Positions 29,781 to 40,104 of a stretch of 48,437 nt of DNA are shown piece by piece. Source of the DNA: Chromatiales bacterium (GTDB lineage: Bacteria; Pseudomonadota; Gammaproteobacteria; RBG-16-57-12); the NCBI GenBank assembly GCA_026989455.1, contig JALSJH010000106.1:1-48437 (forward strand). The letters run 5' to 3'. The notes under the pieces are model-generated. The model was given only the letters and a program-made list of their open reading frames with translations, searched no databases and was not told where the DNA came from. The position numbers were made by a program, and so were the translations under genes. How positions within the stretch are numbered: position 1 is the first letter of the stretch; each line of letters opens with the position of its first letter.

Positions 29781-30815
29781 TTATTCGCAAAGATGATTTT
29801 TTATCAGGTTTTCCGCTATTTGCACACAATTAAGCGCGATACCTTTGCGTACATTATCGCTAACAACCCAAAGATTCAAACCATTCTCAGAACCTATATC
29901 TTCACGAATGCGGCCAATATGCACTAAATCGGTGCCAACACCACTACTTATGGGTGTTGGATAGTCATTAGCGGCACACTCATCAACAATCTCAATACCA
30001 TCACACTGCGAGAGCAGTTCACGGGCATCGGGGGCTGATATTTTGCTTTTTGTCTCGATGTGCAGCGACTCCGAATGGCTGAAAAACACCGGAACCCACA
30101 CAGCGGTAGGCGTAATTAAGATCGACTTATCATCAAGCACCTTTTGGCTTTCACCAATCAGCCTAAGCTCTTCAATAGTGTAACCATTGTCTAAAATAGT
30201 GCCAACCTGTGGAATAACATTGAAAGCAATCTGCTTGGCAAACTGATTATTTTCCAACGCCTGCATGTTTAATAAGCTTGTGGTCTGGGAGGCCAGCTCA
30301 TCTGTGCCCGCCTGTCCCATCTCAGAAACGGCCTGATAGGTCGAAACATTAATCCGCTCGATACCAACTGCATCATAAATCGGCTTTAAAGCGACCAACA
30401 TTTGTATCGCGGCACTGCCTGGGCTGGCAATAAGGTTACGTTGTTTATAGTCGGCAATGGCCTGTGGATTCACCTCCGGCACCACCAGTGGCACATCGCT
30501 ATCCATTCTAAACTGGCTGCTACTATCAATAACCACGCAACCCTCTTTGCTGGCCTTGGGTACAAACTTAGCCGCAACCGCCTCACTCCCCACAAACAGC
30601 GCAATTTGCACCACAGAAAAATCAAACTCCGCAACATCTCGAATACTTTTGTAGTTGCCTTTGAACTCAATACGGCCGCCGGCAAGATCATCACTATCCA
30701 GTAGATAGATCTCATCGACCGGAAAACCGCGTTCGGCGAGCAGCTCAACCACCACACCGCCCGCACCCGTTGTTGCGCCAACCACTGCCACACTATAACT
30801 GTCTGCTTTCTTCAA
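29781..30815 (-). CDS. usg: Aspartate-semialdehyde dehydrogenase paralogue lacking the catalytic Cys (USG-1-like)
   Basis: A 344-residue protein with the full ASD fold: VAVVGATTGAGG nucleotide loop, IDSSSQFRMD, and GLNLWVVSDNVRKGIALN near the end. The active-site segment that normally reads NPNCST is SPGSAA here, placing Ser134 where the Cys nucleophile belongs. The substrate Arg of RVP is Trp240, while His247 is kept. It therefore cannot be a normal dehydrogenase. Such USG-1 paralogues lie beside asd in Pseudomonas, with unknown function. It is 24 bp after asd. Confidence 0.88.
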   Translation of the reverse strand: MKKADSYSVAVVGATTGAGGVVVELLAERGFPVDEIYLLDSDDLAGGRIEFKGNYKSIRDVAEFDFSVVQIALFVGSEAVAAKFVPKASKEGCVVIDSSSQFRMDSDVPLVVPEVNPQAIADYKQRNLIASPGSAAIQMLVALKPIYDAVGIERINVSTYQAVSEMGQAGTDELASQTTSLLNMQALENNQFAKQIAFNVIPQVGTILDNGYTIEELRLIGESQKVLDDKSILITPTAVWVPVFFSHSESLHIETKSKISAPDARELLSQCDGIEIVDECAANDYPTPISSGVGTDLVHIGRIREDIGSENGLNLWVVSDNVRKGIALNCVQIAENLIKNHLCE

Positions 30816-30839
30816 GCGTTACTCCAAACCAAAGTTCAT

Positions 30840-31946
30840 TTATAAGAGAATGCGCAACATGCGGCGCAACGGCTCTGCTGCGCCCCATAAAAGCTGATCA
30901 CCCACGGTAAAAGCCGATAAGTAATCATCACCCATATTTAATTTACGCAGCCGCCCAACAGGGACATCCAACCGACCTGTGACCGCAGCCGGGGTCAGTT
31001 TTTCCATGGTAAGCGCCCGATCATTCGGCACCACGCTCACCCAGTCGTTACCCTCGGCAAGTATTGTCGAGATCTCATCCAGCGGTACATTTTTGTTCAA
31101 TTTAATGGTCATCGCCTGACTATGGCAGCGCATTGCACCCACCCGCACACAGAGGCCATCAATGGGGATTTGACGATCAGAGCGCCCTAGGATTTTATTG
31201 GTTTCAACTTGCGCCTTCCACTCTTCCCGCGTTTGGCCACTCGCCATCGGGCTATCCAACCATGGAATCAATGAGCCGCCCAACGGCACGCCCCACTGAT
31301 CTTTGGGGTATTGGTCGCTACGCAGAAACTCCGAAAGCTTTTTATCAATCTCTAAAATACCGGCGGCTGGATTATCTACCAACTCAGCTACCTCATGGTG
31401 AACAGCGCCCATCTGCTTTATCAGCTCGCGCATGTTCTTAGCACCCGCACCCGAAGCGGCCTGGTAGGTCATCGGCGAGATCCACTCGATCAAGTTGTTT
31501 TCAAACAGGCCGCCTAACGCCATCAGCATTAAACTGACCGTACAGTTGCCACCCACAAAGGTCTTCTTACCGTCAAGCAATGCCTGTTTGATGACATCAA
31601 GATTCACCGGATCGAGAATAATCACCGCCTCATCATCCAAGCGCAGGGTAGATGCTGCATCAATCCAGTAGCCCTTCCAGCCCGCTTTACGCAGTGCGGG
31701 ATAGACAGCTTCGGTATAACCGCCCCCTTGGCAGGTGATAATGACATCCATCGCTTTCAGCTCATCGATGCTATTAGCATCTTTCAGCGCAGGTAATGCC
31801 TGGCCAATATCGGGTGCAGCGATACCCACCTGCGAGGTGGAGAACAGAATCGGTTCAATATGGTCAAAGTCTCGCTCCTGCTGCATACGCTGCATTAATA
31901 CTGAGCCAACCATGCCACGCCAACCGACGATACCTACCCTTTTCAT
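30840..31946 (-). CDS. asd: Aspartate-semialdehyde dehydrogenase
   Basis: A 368-residue NADP enzyme making aspartate semialdehyde for lysine, threonine, methionine and peptidoglycan precursors. It has the [10 protein letters not shown] nucleotide loop, the nucleophile C135 in GGNCTVS, and the later GAMRCHSQA segment. It is of the E. coli/Pseudomonas type. It lies 22 bp after leuB, in the leuCDB-asd cluster. Confidence 0.96.
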   Translation of the reverse strand: MKRVGIVGWRGMVGSVLMQRMQQERDFDHIEPILFSTSQVGIAAPDIGQALPALKDANSIDELKAMDVIITCQGGGYTEAVYPALRKAGWKGYWIDAASTLRLDDEAVIILDPVNLDVIKQALLDGKKTFVGGNCTVSLMLMALGGLFENNLIEWISPMTYQAASGAGAKNMRELIKQMGAVHHEVAELVDNPAAGILEIDKKLSEFLRSDQYPKDQWGVPLGGSLIPWLDSPMASGQTREEWKAQVETNKILGRSDRQIPIDGLCVRVGAMRCHSQAMTIKLNKNVPLDEISTILAEGNDWVSVVPNDRALTMEKLTPAAVTGRLDVPVGRLRKLNMGDDYLSAFTVGDQLLWGAAEPLRRMLRILL

Positions 31947-31968
31947 AATATTATCCTGTTATTGAGCT

Positions 31969-33042
31969 TTATAGATTGGCCACAATCGCATCACCCATCG
32001 CTGAGGTAGAGACTCTCTTCATGCCATCGGTGTAGATGTCGCCGGTACGATAACCTTCATCCAGTGCTCGATTAACCGCCGCTTCTATTTTATCCGCTAG
32101 CGCCTCTTTACCCAGAGAGTAACGTAACATCATCGCCGCAGAGAGGATGGTTGCCAGCGGGTTGGCGATATTTTTCCCTGCAATATCAGGCGCAGAGCCG
32201 TGGATTGGCTCATACATACCTTTACCATTTGAGTCCAATGATGCTGATGGCAACATGCCGATTGAGCCAGTCAACATCGCCGCACAATCTGACAAAATAT
32301 CACCAAACATATTAGTGGTCACCATAACATCAAACTGTTTGGGTGCGCGCACCAGCTGCATGGCTGCATTGTCCACATACATGTGGCTCACCTCCACTTG
32401 CGGATAATCTTTGGCCACATGGTCAACCACTTCACGCCATAGCTCCGTGCACTCCAGCACATTCGCTTTATCTACCGAGCAGAGACGTTTGTCACGTTTC
32501 ATGGCGATATCAAACGCAGAGCGTGCAATGCGCTCAATTTCCGACTCAGCGTAGACCAAGGTGTTGTAACCCTGACGCTCACCATTATCCAGCAGACGAA
32601 TGCCACGGGGTTGACCAAAGTAGATGCCACCGGTCAATTCGCGCACAATCATCAGGTCAAGACCTGAAACCACCTCAGGCTTCAAGGTTGAAGCATCAGC
32701 CAGTTGAGGGTAGAGAATCGCAGGGCGCAAATTTGAAAAGAGTTTCAGCTCAGCACGCAGTCCCAACAACCCCTTTTCGGGGCGAACAGATATATCCAAT
32801 GATTCCCACTTGTAACCACCGACGGCACCCAACAAAATCGCATCCGCTTTTTTTGCCAGATCCAGTGTTTCGGGTGGTAGCGGATGTCCGTGCTGATCAT
32901 ACCCCGCACCACCGACCGTGGCCTCCTCCATCTCAATATCCAGAGCATGGTCTTTTTTCAGCGCCTCGAGCACCTTAACCGCTTCCGCAGTAATTTCAGG
33001 GCCAATACCATCACCTGGCAATACAGCGATTAACTTAGACAT
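31969..33042 (-). CDS. leuB: 3-isopropylmalate dehydrogenase
   Basis: A 357-residue NAD enzyme for oxidative decarboxylation in leucine synthesis. N-terminal [10 protein letters not shown], substrate-binding [14 protein letters not shown], metal-binding [11 protein letters not shown] and MFGDILSD are present. Follows leuD by 13 bp. Confidence 0.97.
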   Translation of the reverse strand: MSKLIAVLPGDGIGPEITAEAVKVLEALKKDHALDIEMEEATVGGAGYDQHGHPLPPETLDLAKKADAILLGAVGGYKWESLDISVRPEKGLLGLRAELKLFSNLRPAILYPQLADASTLKPEVVSGLDLMIVRELTGGIYFGQPRGIRLLDNGERQGYNTLVYAESEIERIARSAFDIAMKRDKRLCSVDKANVLECTELWREVVDHVAKDYPQVEVSHMYVDNAAMQLVRAPKQFDVMVTTNMFGDILSDCAAMLTGSIGMLPSASLDSNGKGMYEPIHGSAPDIAGKNIANPLATILSAAMMLRYSLGKEALADKIEAAVNRALDEGYRTGDIYTDGMKRVSTSAMGDAIVANL

Positions 33043-33055
33043 TTTATTTTACCTC

Positions 33056-33697
33056 TTAAACAAATAGCCAAGGTGCTTGAACCCGGCGCTTCTCTTCATA
33101 AATTTTAATATCTTCGACATGTTGCAACGTCATTCCGATATCATCCAGGCCATTCAACAGACAATGCTTGCGAAATGCATCCACTTCAAAACTGAATGTC
33201 TCGCCATCAGGGGTAGTGATGGTCTGCGTGGCAAGATCAATGGTCAATTGATAACCCTCTGTCGCTTCACACGCCTTAAAAAGCGCATCCACCACACGCT
33301 CACTCTGTACAATGGGCAAAATGCCATTCTTAAAGCAGTTATTGAAAAAGATATCCGCAAAGCTGGGCGCAATAATGCAGCGAATGCCAAAATCTTCTAA
33401 AGCCCAAGGGGCGTGCTCACGGCTGGAACCACAACCAAAGTTTTTGCGCGCCAAGAGTACTGAAGCACCTTGATAACGCGGCTTATTCAATACGAAATCA
33501 CTGTTCACAGGACGATTCTGGCTATCCATGCCTGGCTCTCCATGGTCCAGGTAGCGCCACTCATCAAACAAATTAGGACCAAAACCACTGCGTTTAATCG
33601 ACTTTAAAAACTGCTTGGGAATAATAGCATCGGTATCCACATTCGCACGATCCAGTGGAATGGTAGTGCCGGTTAATTTTGTAAACGCTTTCATCAT
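33056..33697 (-). CDS. leuD: 3-isopropylmalate dehydratase small subunit
   Basis: A 213-residue subunit, normal length, of the leucine-pathway isomerase. Family marks are [17 protein letters not shown] and [15 protein letters not shown]. Two ATG codons stand in tandem at the start; the first overlaps the leuC stop as ATGA, which favours coupling. Confidence 0.97.
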   Translation of the reverse strand: MMKAFTKLTGTTIPLDRANVDTDAIIPKQFLKSIKRSGFGPNLFDEWRYLDHGEPGMDSQNRPVNSDFVLNKPRYQGASVLLARKNFGCGSSREHAPWALEDFGIRCIIAPSFADIFFNNCFKNGILPIVQSERVVDALFKACEATEGYQLTIDLATQTITTPDGETFSFEVDAFRKHCLLNGLDDIGMTLQHVEDIKIYEEKRRVQAPWLFV

Positions 33698-35121
33698 TCA
33701 GCCCCTGTCGATAATGAGTCAAGATCAGCCACATCAATAAAGTGGCCTGCAATAGCCGCTGCCGCTGCCATCGCTGGGCTTACCAGATGAGTACGCCCTC
33801 CCTGCCCTTGACGACCTTCAAAATTACGATTGGAGGTAGAGGCGCAACGCTCTCCCGCACCCAGACGATCCGCATTCATAGCCAAACACATTGAGCAGCC
33901 TGGCTCACGCCACTCAAAGCCCGCCTCGATAAAAATTTGATCCAGCCCTTCTGCTTCAGCCTGCTGCTTCACCAGCCCAGAGCCCGGCACTACCAACGCC
34001 TGCTTAACACTCCTCGCCACTTTGCGGCCCTTTGCCACCGTAGCCGCAGCCCGTAGGTCTTCAATGCGTGAATTGGTACATGAACCAATAAAGGCACGGT
34101 CAATCATCACCTGGTTAATCGGGCTGTTTGCCTGCAAGCCCATATACGCCAATGCGGCTTCCATGCCCTCCCGTTTAACCACGTCCAGCTCATTCGCGGG
34201 GTCAGGCACCAAAGCGTCAATCGCAATCACCATCTCCGGAGAGGTTCCCCAAGTGACCTGTGGCTTGATCGTCGCAGCACTCAAGTGAACTACCTTGTCA
34301 AACTCAGCATCCGCATCACTGTGCAGATCAGACCACGCCTCAACTGCCATCGGCCAATGATCACCTTGCGGCGCGTAGGGACGACCCTTTACATAGTCAA
34401 TTGTGGTTTTATCCACCGCGATAATGCCGGCACGGGCACCCGCTTCAATCGCCATATTACAGACAGTCATGCGCCCCTCCATAGAGAGCGCCATGATCGC
34501 CTCACCAGCAAACTCAATCGCATAGCCGGTGCCACCCGCAGTGCCTATTTCACCAATAATCGCTAATACAATATCCTTTGCCGTAACCCCCGCATTAACC
34601 TCCCCATCAACAGAGACTAATAAGCTTTTCGAGCGCTTTTGGATCAAACACTGGGTTGCCAGCACATGTTCAACTTCTGAGGTGCCGATACCATGGGCCA
34701 AGGCACCAAAAGCACCGTGAGTGGAGGTGTGAGAATCACCACACACCACGGTCATTCCCGGCAGTGTAGCCCCCTGCTCTGGGCCCACAACATGTACAAT
34801 ACCTTGGCGAATATCATCCATTTTGAATTCAGTAATACCAAAATAGTCACAATTGGCATCCAGTGTTTCAACTTGAAGGCGTGCAATCGGATCTGCAATA
34901 CCGGACTGACGGTCTGTGGTCGGCACATTGTGATCGGGTGTCGCAAGGTTAGCATCGCTACGCCACACTTTACGACCAGAGAGACGCAATCCTTCAAAAG
35001 CCTGTGGTGAGGTCACTTCATGCACCAAATGGCGATCAATATAGATGAGTGAAGCACCGCCTTCATCCACACGCACCACATGTGCATCCCACAACTTATC
35101 GTATAAAGTTTTTGCTGTCAT
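33694..35121 (-). CDS. leuC: 3-isopropylmalate dehydratase large subunit
   Basis: A 475-residue aconitase-family enzyme binding a 4Fe-4S cluster. Cluster cysteines lie in IGSCTNSR and [23 protein letters not shown] is a further signature. A GGGGAG ribosome site precedes the ATG. It is the first gene of leuCDB and is divergent from a LysR gene 99 bp away. Confidence 0.97.
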   Translation of the reverse strand: MTAKTLYDKLWDAHVVRVDEGGASLIYIDRHLVHEVTSPQAFEGLRLSGRKVWRSDANLATPDHNVPTTDRQSGIADPIARLQVETLDANCDYFGITEFKMDDIRQGIVHVVGPEQGATLPGMTVVCGDSHTSTHGAFGALAHGIGTSEVEHVLATQCLIQKRSKSLLVSVDGEVNAGVTAKDIVLAIIGEIGTAGGTGYAIEFAGEAIMALSMEGRMTVCNMAIEAGARAGIIAVDKTTIDYVKGRPYAPQGDHWPMAVEAWSDLHSDADAEFDKVVHLSAATIKPQVTWGTSPEMVIAIDALVPDPANELDVVKREGMEAALAYMGLQANSPINQVMIDRAFIGSCTNSRIEDLRAAATVAKGRKVARSVKQALVVPGSGLVKQQAEAEGLDQIFIEAGFEWREPGCSMCLAMNADRLGAGERCASTSNRNFEGRQGQGGRTHLVSPAMAAAAAIAGHFIDVADLDSLSTGAE

Positions 35122-35200
35122 AACATCTCCCCTCTAGCGTCTTAGCAACAATGTAACGCCCCAACCACCCATTACACAAGCGACTTATTTTCATGTAAAC

Positions 35201-35217
35201 TATTCCAAAAAGGAATA
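35201..35217. promoter_or_regulatory. LysR-type T-N11-A operator candidate
   Basis: TATTCC-AAAAA-GGAATA is a perfect dyad of the T-N11-A form bound by LysR regulators. It ends four bases before the LysR ATG and covers the AGGA ribosome site, so binding would block the regulator's own expression. It is 80 bp from the leuC start. Confidence 0.65.
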
Positions 35218-35220
35218 CAG

Positions 35221-36123
35221 ATGCAGTATAACCATCTCCACGCATTCATCACAGTTGCAAAGTGTGGTTCATTTTCCCGAGCATCCGAGCAGCTGTTCCT
35301 GAGCCAATCAGCAATCAGCAAGCGTGTTGCGGCACTTGAGGCAAACTTGAGATGCCGGCTTTTTGATCGAATAGGCCATAAAGTGACCCTAACAGAAGCA
35401 GGTAACAGTCTGCTACCACGGGCGTATGATTTAATAAACCGCATAGAGGATTGCCAGCGAGCCATCCGCAATCTATCCGGCAAAGTGGAGGGGAGGCTAG
35501 ATCTGGGTATCAGCCACCATATTGGAATACACCACTTACCCGCCATTCTTAAGCAGTACACCCAGGAGTACCCCAACGTTGAGCTTAAACTCCATTTCAT
35601 GGAGTCAGAGCTTATCTGCAATGCCGTCGCCCAAGGAGAGGTTGAACTCGGTATCGCGACACTACCGGACACCCCCACAGAACAGCTCACGCTGACCAAA
35701 ATATGGGATGATACGCTTGTTTTTGTCTGTGGCGAGGGGCACCCATTAAACAGAAGTCATCGCCTCTCAATTGAACAACTGGCACGCTATCCCGCCATTC
35801 TGCCACCACAAGAGAGCACCACCTACAAAGTGCTACAACGACTTTTCACCCTCAACAGTCTCAAACTAAATGCCAACATGGAGACCAACAACCTTGAAAC
35901 CATAAAGATGATGGTATCGATTAATTTAGGCTGGAGCCTCTTGCCAAAAACCATGCTCTCAGAATCCCTCATTAAACTTGAGGTTAAAAAAATTAAATTA
36001 ATGCGTAAACTAGGCATTGTCAATCATAGGGAGAGAAGCCTTTCAAATGCAGCTTCCAGGCTGGTAGCACTGATCACTGCAAATAGAAAAGGCCCCATCA
36101 CAAACAACGGAGTGGGTAAATGA
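35221..36123 (+). CDS. LysR family transcriptional regulator
   Basis: A 300-residue regulator with an N-terminal winged helix-turn-helix (about 1-60; FSRASEQLFLSQSAISKRVAALE) and a periplasmic-binding-like effector domain (about 90-290; RLDLGISHHIGIHHLPAIL). It is divergent from leuC, as in Pseudomonas, so it may control leucine genes, itself, or the cytochrome gene that overlaps its end (ATGA, 36120-36123). Effector unknown. Confidence 0.92.
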   Translation: MQYNHLHAFITVAKCGSFSRASEQLFLSQSAISKRVAALEANLRCRLFDRIGHKVTLTEAGNSLLPRAYDLINRIEDCQRAIRNLSGKVEGRLDLGISHHIGIHHLPAILKQYTQEYPNVELKLHFMESELICNAVAQGEVELGIATLPDTPTEQLTLTKIWDDTLVFVCGEGHPLNRSHRLSIEQLARYPAILPPQESTTYKVLQRLFTLNSLKLNANMETNNLETIKMMVSINLGWSLLPKTMLSESLIKLEVKKIKLMRKLGIVNHRERSLSNAASRLVALITANRKGPITNNGVGK

Positions 36124-36725
36124 TAAACGATCAACCATTACTGAAAAGTATTACAATCGCTACGATCTCTCTTCTGCTTACGCTCGCCTCACCGGCCGCA
36201 CTCAGTGGTGACATTGAAGCGGGTCGCCTCCTCGCTGCTGTTTGCAATCATTGTCACTTGGACAACAATAGCAGCTCAATTCCGAAAATTTCCGGGCAAC
36301 ACGAAAACTATCTTGCCGAACAGATGCTCGCCTACCGCAGTGGCAAACGAAAAGATAAAATCATGGAGACAGTTGTCAGCCGCCTAAAAGGGGAGAGTGA
36401 TATCAGTGACCTCGCTGCTTATTACGCCAGCCTGCCACCAGTGGCTGACAACAAAACCACACAGCAAAACTCATTAGGGCATGATGTCTTCAGAAATAAG
36501 ATTCGCTGCGACCAATGCCACGGTGCTAACGGAGAAGGAAACCCCCTCGCCAAGCCCATCATCCCCGCCATTGCCGGTCAAAACAAAGATTACATCGTAA
36601 AACGACTGATGGAATTCCAGACCCAAGGTCCACACCAAGTACCCAACAGCCCGATGCCACAGGTGGCCAAACAACTGGATATTATTGATATCTTCTCAGT
36701 CTCTGAGTACGTTAACGACATGTAG
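36120..36725 (+). CDS. Dihaem cytochrome c (c4-like)
   Basis: A 201-residue exported protein: signal peptide (about 1-29, hydrophobic ITIATISLLLTLA), then two haem c sites, CNHCH (42-46) and CDQCH (130-134). Candidate axial Met residues are M82 in KIMETV and the one in NSPMPQVAKQ. Two similar class I domains in tandem match cytochrome c4-type electron carriers. Co-transcribed with the LysR gene by a 4-base overlap, an unusual pairing. Confidence 0.88.
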   Translation: MINDQPLLKSITIATISLLLTLASPAALSGDIEAGRLLAAVCNHCHLDNNSSSIPKISGQHENYLAEQMLAYRSGKRKDKIMETVVSRLKGESDISDLAAYYASLPPVADNKTTQQNSLGHDVFRNKIRCDQCHGANGEGNPLAKPIIPAIAGQNKDYIVKRLMEFQTQGPHQVPNSPMPQVAKQLDIIDIFSVSEYVNDM

Positions 36726-36760
36726 AAAATGACACATCATCAACCTTTTCACGGGAGGCT

Positions 36761-37906
36761 TTAACGCTCCCGAATTCCCCACCAAGTTACCGCAAAGGCT
36801 AAAACACTCAGTAGCGCTGCAATATTAAAACTTGCGGTAGCGCCCAACCCCTGCCAACTGTAACCCGCATAAAGAGAGCCCGCCACTCCGCCCAAGCCAA
36901 AGCTGACACTGGTATAAAGCGCCTGCCCTCTCCCTTGGTGTTTACCGACAAAATGGCGATGAATAAGTTGTATTGCCACCGCATGATAGATACCAAAGCT
37001 CGCCGCATGAAACAGCTGGGCGACTAGCAACAGTAACAATGAATCAATAAACTGCCCAATCATCCACCAACGAATTGCGGTTAAAAAGACTGAAAATAGC
37101 AATAGGTTACGCAACCCAAAGCGCGGTACCAGGCGGTGCATAACCATAAACACACCCACCTCAGCAATCACCCCCAGCGCCCACAACCAACCGATCAGAA
37201 CAGAGCCGTAACCGGCTTGCTCCAGATAGAGCGTATAAAACACATAGTAGGGACCATGACTCGCTTGGTTAAGAAAGCAGATCACCAGCAGCGCAATCAC
37301 CGCAGGTTTCAGCAAAACTTGGCGTAAAGATTCGGACTCTATCGGTGAGTGGGCTGCGGCCTGCTCAGGCACGGAAAGACTCGACAACCAAATAACCACC
37401 ATGGTGGCCAGCATGATTATCGGCATCCACGGCTGCCCATATTGTGATAACAGCGGCCCTACCGAGATAACCGCCAGAATAAACCCCACCGAACCCCACA
37501 AACGAATCGCGCTGTATCGATGCGGCTGATCCCCGAGGTAACTCAAAGTATTGGCTTCAAACTGAGGTAGGCAGGCGTTCCAGAAAAAACTAAACAGAAA
37601 AGTCACCGCCATTAACCACCAGTAGTCATTGGCAAAGAAAACCCCAGTAAAACAGAGTGCCGCCAGAAAAGCGCCACCCCGCACGATCTGCATACGGCGG
37701 CCAGTATGATCAGCAATCCACGCCCAGATATTAGGCGAGACAATCTTGGTCGCCATCACCATCGCCATCAGCTCGCCGATTTCAGAGGGGTTGAAGCCCA
37801 AGCTATGCAGATAAGGCCCCCAATAGGGAACGAGAACACCAATAGAGGCAAAATAGAAAAGATAAAAACCAGAGAGACGCCAATAAGGCACTGCTCCGAT
37901 TGGCAT
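36761..37906 (-). CDS. MFS transporter (HcaT-like)
   Basis: A 381-residue permease with about 12 hydrophobic helices, beginning MPIGAVPYWRLSGFYLFYFASIGVLVPYWGPYL and with the FNPSEIGELM loop typical of the phenylpropionate-permease-like MFS group. An in-frame extension to 38008 reads through a mobile-element end and the aroC tail, so I start at the internal Met. A similar MFS gene follows aroC in Pseudomonas. Substrate unknown. Confidence 0.85.
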   Translation of the reverse strand: MPIGAVPYWRLSGFYLFYFASIGVLVPYWGPYLHSLGFNPSEIGELMAMVMATKIVSPNIWAWIADHTGRRMQIVRGGAFLAALCFTGVFFANDYWWLMAVTFLFSFFWNACLPQFEANTLSYLGDQPHRYSAIRLWGSVGFILAVISVGPLLSQYGQPWMPIIMLATMVVIWLSSLSVPEQAAAHSPIESESLRQVLLKPAVIALLVICFLNQASHGPYYVFYTLYLEQAGYGSVLIGWLWALGVIAEVGVFMVMHRLVPRFGLRNLLLFSVFLTAIRWWMIGQFIDSLLLLLVAQLFHAASFGIYHAVAIQLIHRHFVGKHQGRGQALYTSVSFGLGGVAGSLYAGYSWQGLGATASFNIAALLSVLAFAVTWWGIRER

Positions 37907-37927
37907 CGAAGCCGGGGTTTGGTGCTT

Positions 37928-37951
37928 ACTAGGAGGCTGTCCGAGAATAGG
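37928..37951 (-). repeat. Solo terminal repeat of the 1379-1530 element
   Basis: ACTAGGAGGCTGTCCGAGAA and the following TAG match the ends of the MITE at 1379-1530 with two or three differences. No second end is seen nearby. It sits between the aroC stop and the MFS gene start. Confidence 0.7.
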
Positions 37952-37952
37952 G

Positions 37953-39050
37953 CTAATGGCTCGCAGGGATAAGGGGTGTTTCAGAACAGACATCCGCATT
38001 TTGCCCACGATGGCGTAACAAGTGATCCATCAATACGATGGCGGTCATCGCTTCAGCAATAGGGGTTGCACGGATACCGACACAGGGGTCGTGGCGACCC
38101 TTGGTAACCACCTCAATCGGCTCACCCTGTTTATTGATACTGCGTCCGGGGTTGAGAATGCTAGAGGTAGGTTTGAGCGCAATGCTAGCCAGAATATCTT
38201 GGCCAGTGGAGATGCCACCGAGAATACCACCGGCATGGTTGCTCAGAAAACCCTCCGGACGCATCTCATCTCGGTGTTCACTCCCCTTCTGTTCAATAGA
38301 AGCAAAGCCATCACCAATTTCAACCCCCTTAACGGCATTGATACTCATCAACGCATGGGCCAAATCAGCATCAAGACGATCAAATACCGGCTCACCAAGA
38401 CCCACCGGCACACCGGATGCGACCACATTGATTTTAGCGCCAATCGAATCACCGCTTTTACGCAGCGCATTCATGTAGGCCTCAAGCTCGGGAACCTTAC
38501 GGGCATCCGGTGCGAAAAAGGGGTTATTCGGAACCTCGTTCCAATCCACCAAATCGACCTTAATGGGGCCAATCTGGGAGAGATAGCCTCGCACGGCCAC
38601 ACCAAACTCACGCTTAAGATATTTCTTGGCAATCGCCCCAGCAGCAACCCGCATAGCGGTCTCACGGGCAGAGGAGCGACCACCGCCTCGGTAGTCACGA
38701 ATACCGTATTTTTGCTCATAAGTATAATCAGCATGCCCCGGGCGAAAGGTATCCTTAATATCAGAATAATCTTTCGAACGCTGATCGCTGTTTTCAATCA
38801 GCAGGCCAATCGGGGTGCCGGTTGTCTTCCCCTCAAACACGCCCGATAAAATGCGCACCTGATCAGGTTCACGACGCTGGGTGGTAAAGCGCGAAGTGCC
38901 GGGCTTGCGACGATCAAGGTCACCCTGTAAATCAGCCTCATTCAGCGCCAACCCCGGGGGGCAGCCATCGACAATACAACCTAACGCGAGACCGTGACTC
39001 TCACCAAAGGTGGTAACCGTAAAGAGTTTTCCAAAAGTATTTCCAGACAT
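37953..39050 (-). CDS. aroC: Chorismate synthase
   Basis: A 365-residue, FMN-dependent enzyme forming chorismate from EPSP, feeding the trp genes in this window. Signatures are [33 protein letters not shown] with [14 protein letters not shown], and GISTGQDI near the C-terminal third. [12 protein letters not shown] is the normal N-terminus; the 42 in-frame codons upstream do not fit the family. Confidence 0.97.
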   Translation of the reverse strand: MSGNTFGKLFTVTTFGESHGLALGCIVDGCPPGLALNEADLQGDLDRRKPGTSRFTTQRREPDQVRILSGVFEGKTTGTPIGLLIENSDQRSKDYSDIKDTFRPGHADYTYEQKYGIRDYRGGGRSSARETAMRVAAGAIAKKYLKREFGVAVRGYLSQIGPIKVDLVDWNEVPNNPFFAPDARKVPELEAYMNALRKSGDSIGAKINVVASGVPVGLGEPVFDRLDADLAHALMSINAVKGVEIGDGFASIEQKGSEHRDEMRPEGFLSNHAGGILGGISTGQDILASIALKPTSSILNPGRSINKQGEPIEVVTKGRHDPCVGIRATPIAEAMTAIVLMDHLLRHRGQNADVCSETPLIPASH

Positions 39051-39111
39051 AAGCGCTATTGTAACGGTTCTGGCAAACAACGAAAACCGTTGTCTGCACT
39101 CTACGCTCAAA

Positions 39112-40098
39112 TTAATCGACGGGTTGGGTGGTCGCGGCGGGCGGAAGTGTTGTGGGGGATTCAACCATGCTGGCATCGATGGTCGGTAAGTTAAGAAAAT
39201 CAGATGCCTCAGTGTAATGCACCGCCTCAGACTCTCTTGAGATGGCCTCTTCAGCCTTTTTCTTCAAAACAGTCAATGTAATACGACGATTGGCAGGGCT
39301 ATTTGGATCATCCTTATCATGCAGCGCCATTGAAGCTAAGCCCACCACCCGAACAATTTTATCGGGCCGCATTCCACCACTCATCAATTGACGGCGCGAA
39401 GCGTTGGCTCTATCGGCTGAGAGTTCCCAATTAGAGTAACCAGAATCACTCTGATAACGACGTGCATCGGTATGCCCCGCAATACTGATTTTGTTGGGGA
39501 CACTGTTCACCAGTTTAGCAATCTCACGCAAAATACTGCTCATGTACCACTTCAGGTGAGCACTCCCCACATCAAACATCGGGCGGTTCTGTTTATCCAT
39601 TACCGAGATACGCAGACCATCATGGGTCATCTCCATCAGCATCTGCTCACGATAAGGACTCAGATTTTCATTTTTTTCGATGGCGTGCTCAATCTGTTCC
39701 TTCAAATCGACCAATGCCTTCTGCTCAATCTCCTCCATTCGTTTTTCAACATCCGAATCCGTTGGGACGGCCGAGTTTGCTGTCGCTTGCTCACGAGCGG
39801 GAGAAGCCTCTTGACGCATACCGAAAGCACCGGGGTCTAAACGAATCGCAGACCCCATGTTAATAATTGCAGAGTTAGCACCCTTATCCCCTCCGGTAAC
39901 TGCGGTTGGGTTATGAAAGTAATCCGAAATGGCGCGTTTTTGCTCTTCATCGGTAACCGCTAACAGCCACATCAACAGAAAAAAGGCCATCATCGCGGTT
40001 ACAAAATCAGCATAAGCGATCTTCCAGGCACCCCCACTGTGGCCGCCCCCGCTCTTCTTGATTTTTTTAACAATTATGGGTTGGTTTTTATCCAGCAT
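39112..40098 (-). CDS. motB: Flagellar motor stator protein MotB
   Basis: A 328-residue stator subunit. It has a basic N-terminus, one membrane helix with the proton-carrying D31 in [12 protein letters not shown], a linker, and a C-terminal OmpA-like peptidoglycan-binding domain (GHTDARRY at 208-215, NWELSADRA at 223-231). It anchors the MotA ring to the wall. 6 bp after motA. Confidence 0.95.
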   Translation of the reverse strand: MLDKNQPIIVKKIKKSGGGHSGGAWKIAYADFVTAMMAFFLLMWLLAVTDEEQKRAISDYFHNPTAVTGGDKGANSAIINMGSAIRLDPGAFGMRQEASPAREQATANSAVPTDSDVEKRMEEIEQKALVDLKEQIEHAIEKNENLSPYREQMLMEMTHDGLRISVMDKQNRPMFDVGSAHLKWYMSSILREIAKLVNSVPNKISIAGHTDARRYQSDSGYSNWELSADRANASRRQLMSGGMRPDKIVRVVGLASMALHDKDDPNSPANRRITLTVLKKKAEEAISRESEAVHYTEASDFLNLPTIDASMVESPTTLPPAATTQPVD

Positions 40099-40104
40099 TG
40101 GAAG

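Noticed and set aside
36752-36772. CGGGAG/CTCCCG hairpin between the cytochrome and MFS genes as a terminator
   Set aside because: No T-run on either side and it overlaps the MFS coding end; evidence too weak.
37907-38008. Longer N-terminus for the MFS protein
   Set aside because: These codons read through the solo mobile-element end and the aroC tail, and the family N-terminus starts at the internal Met.
38022-38849. A 275-codon plus-strand frame opposite aroC
   Set aside because: aroC is certain on the other strand and this frame has no domain pattern.
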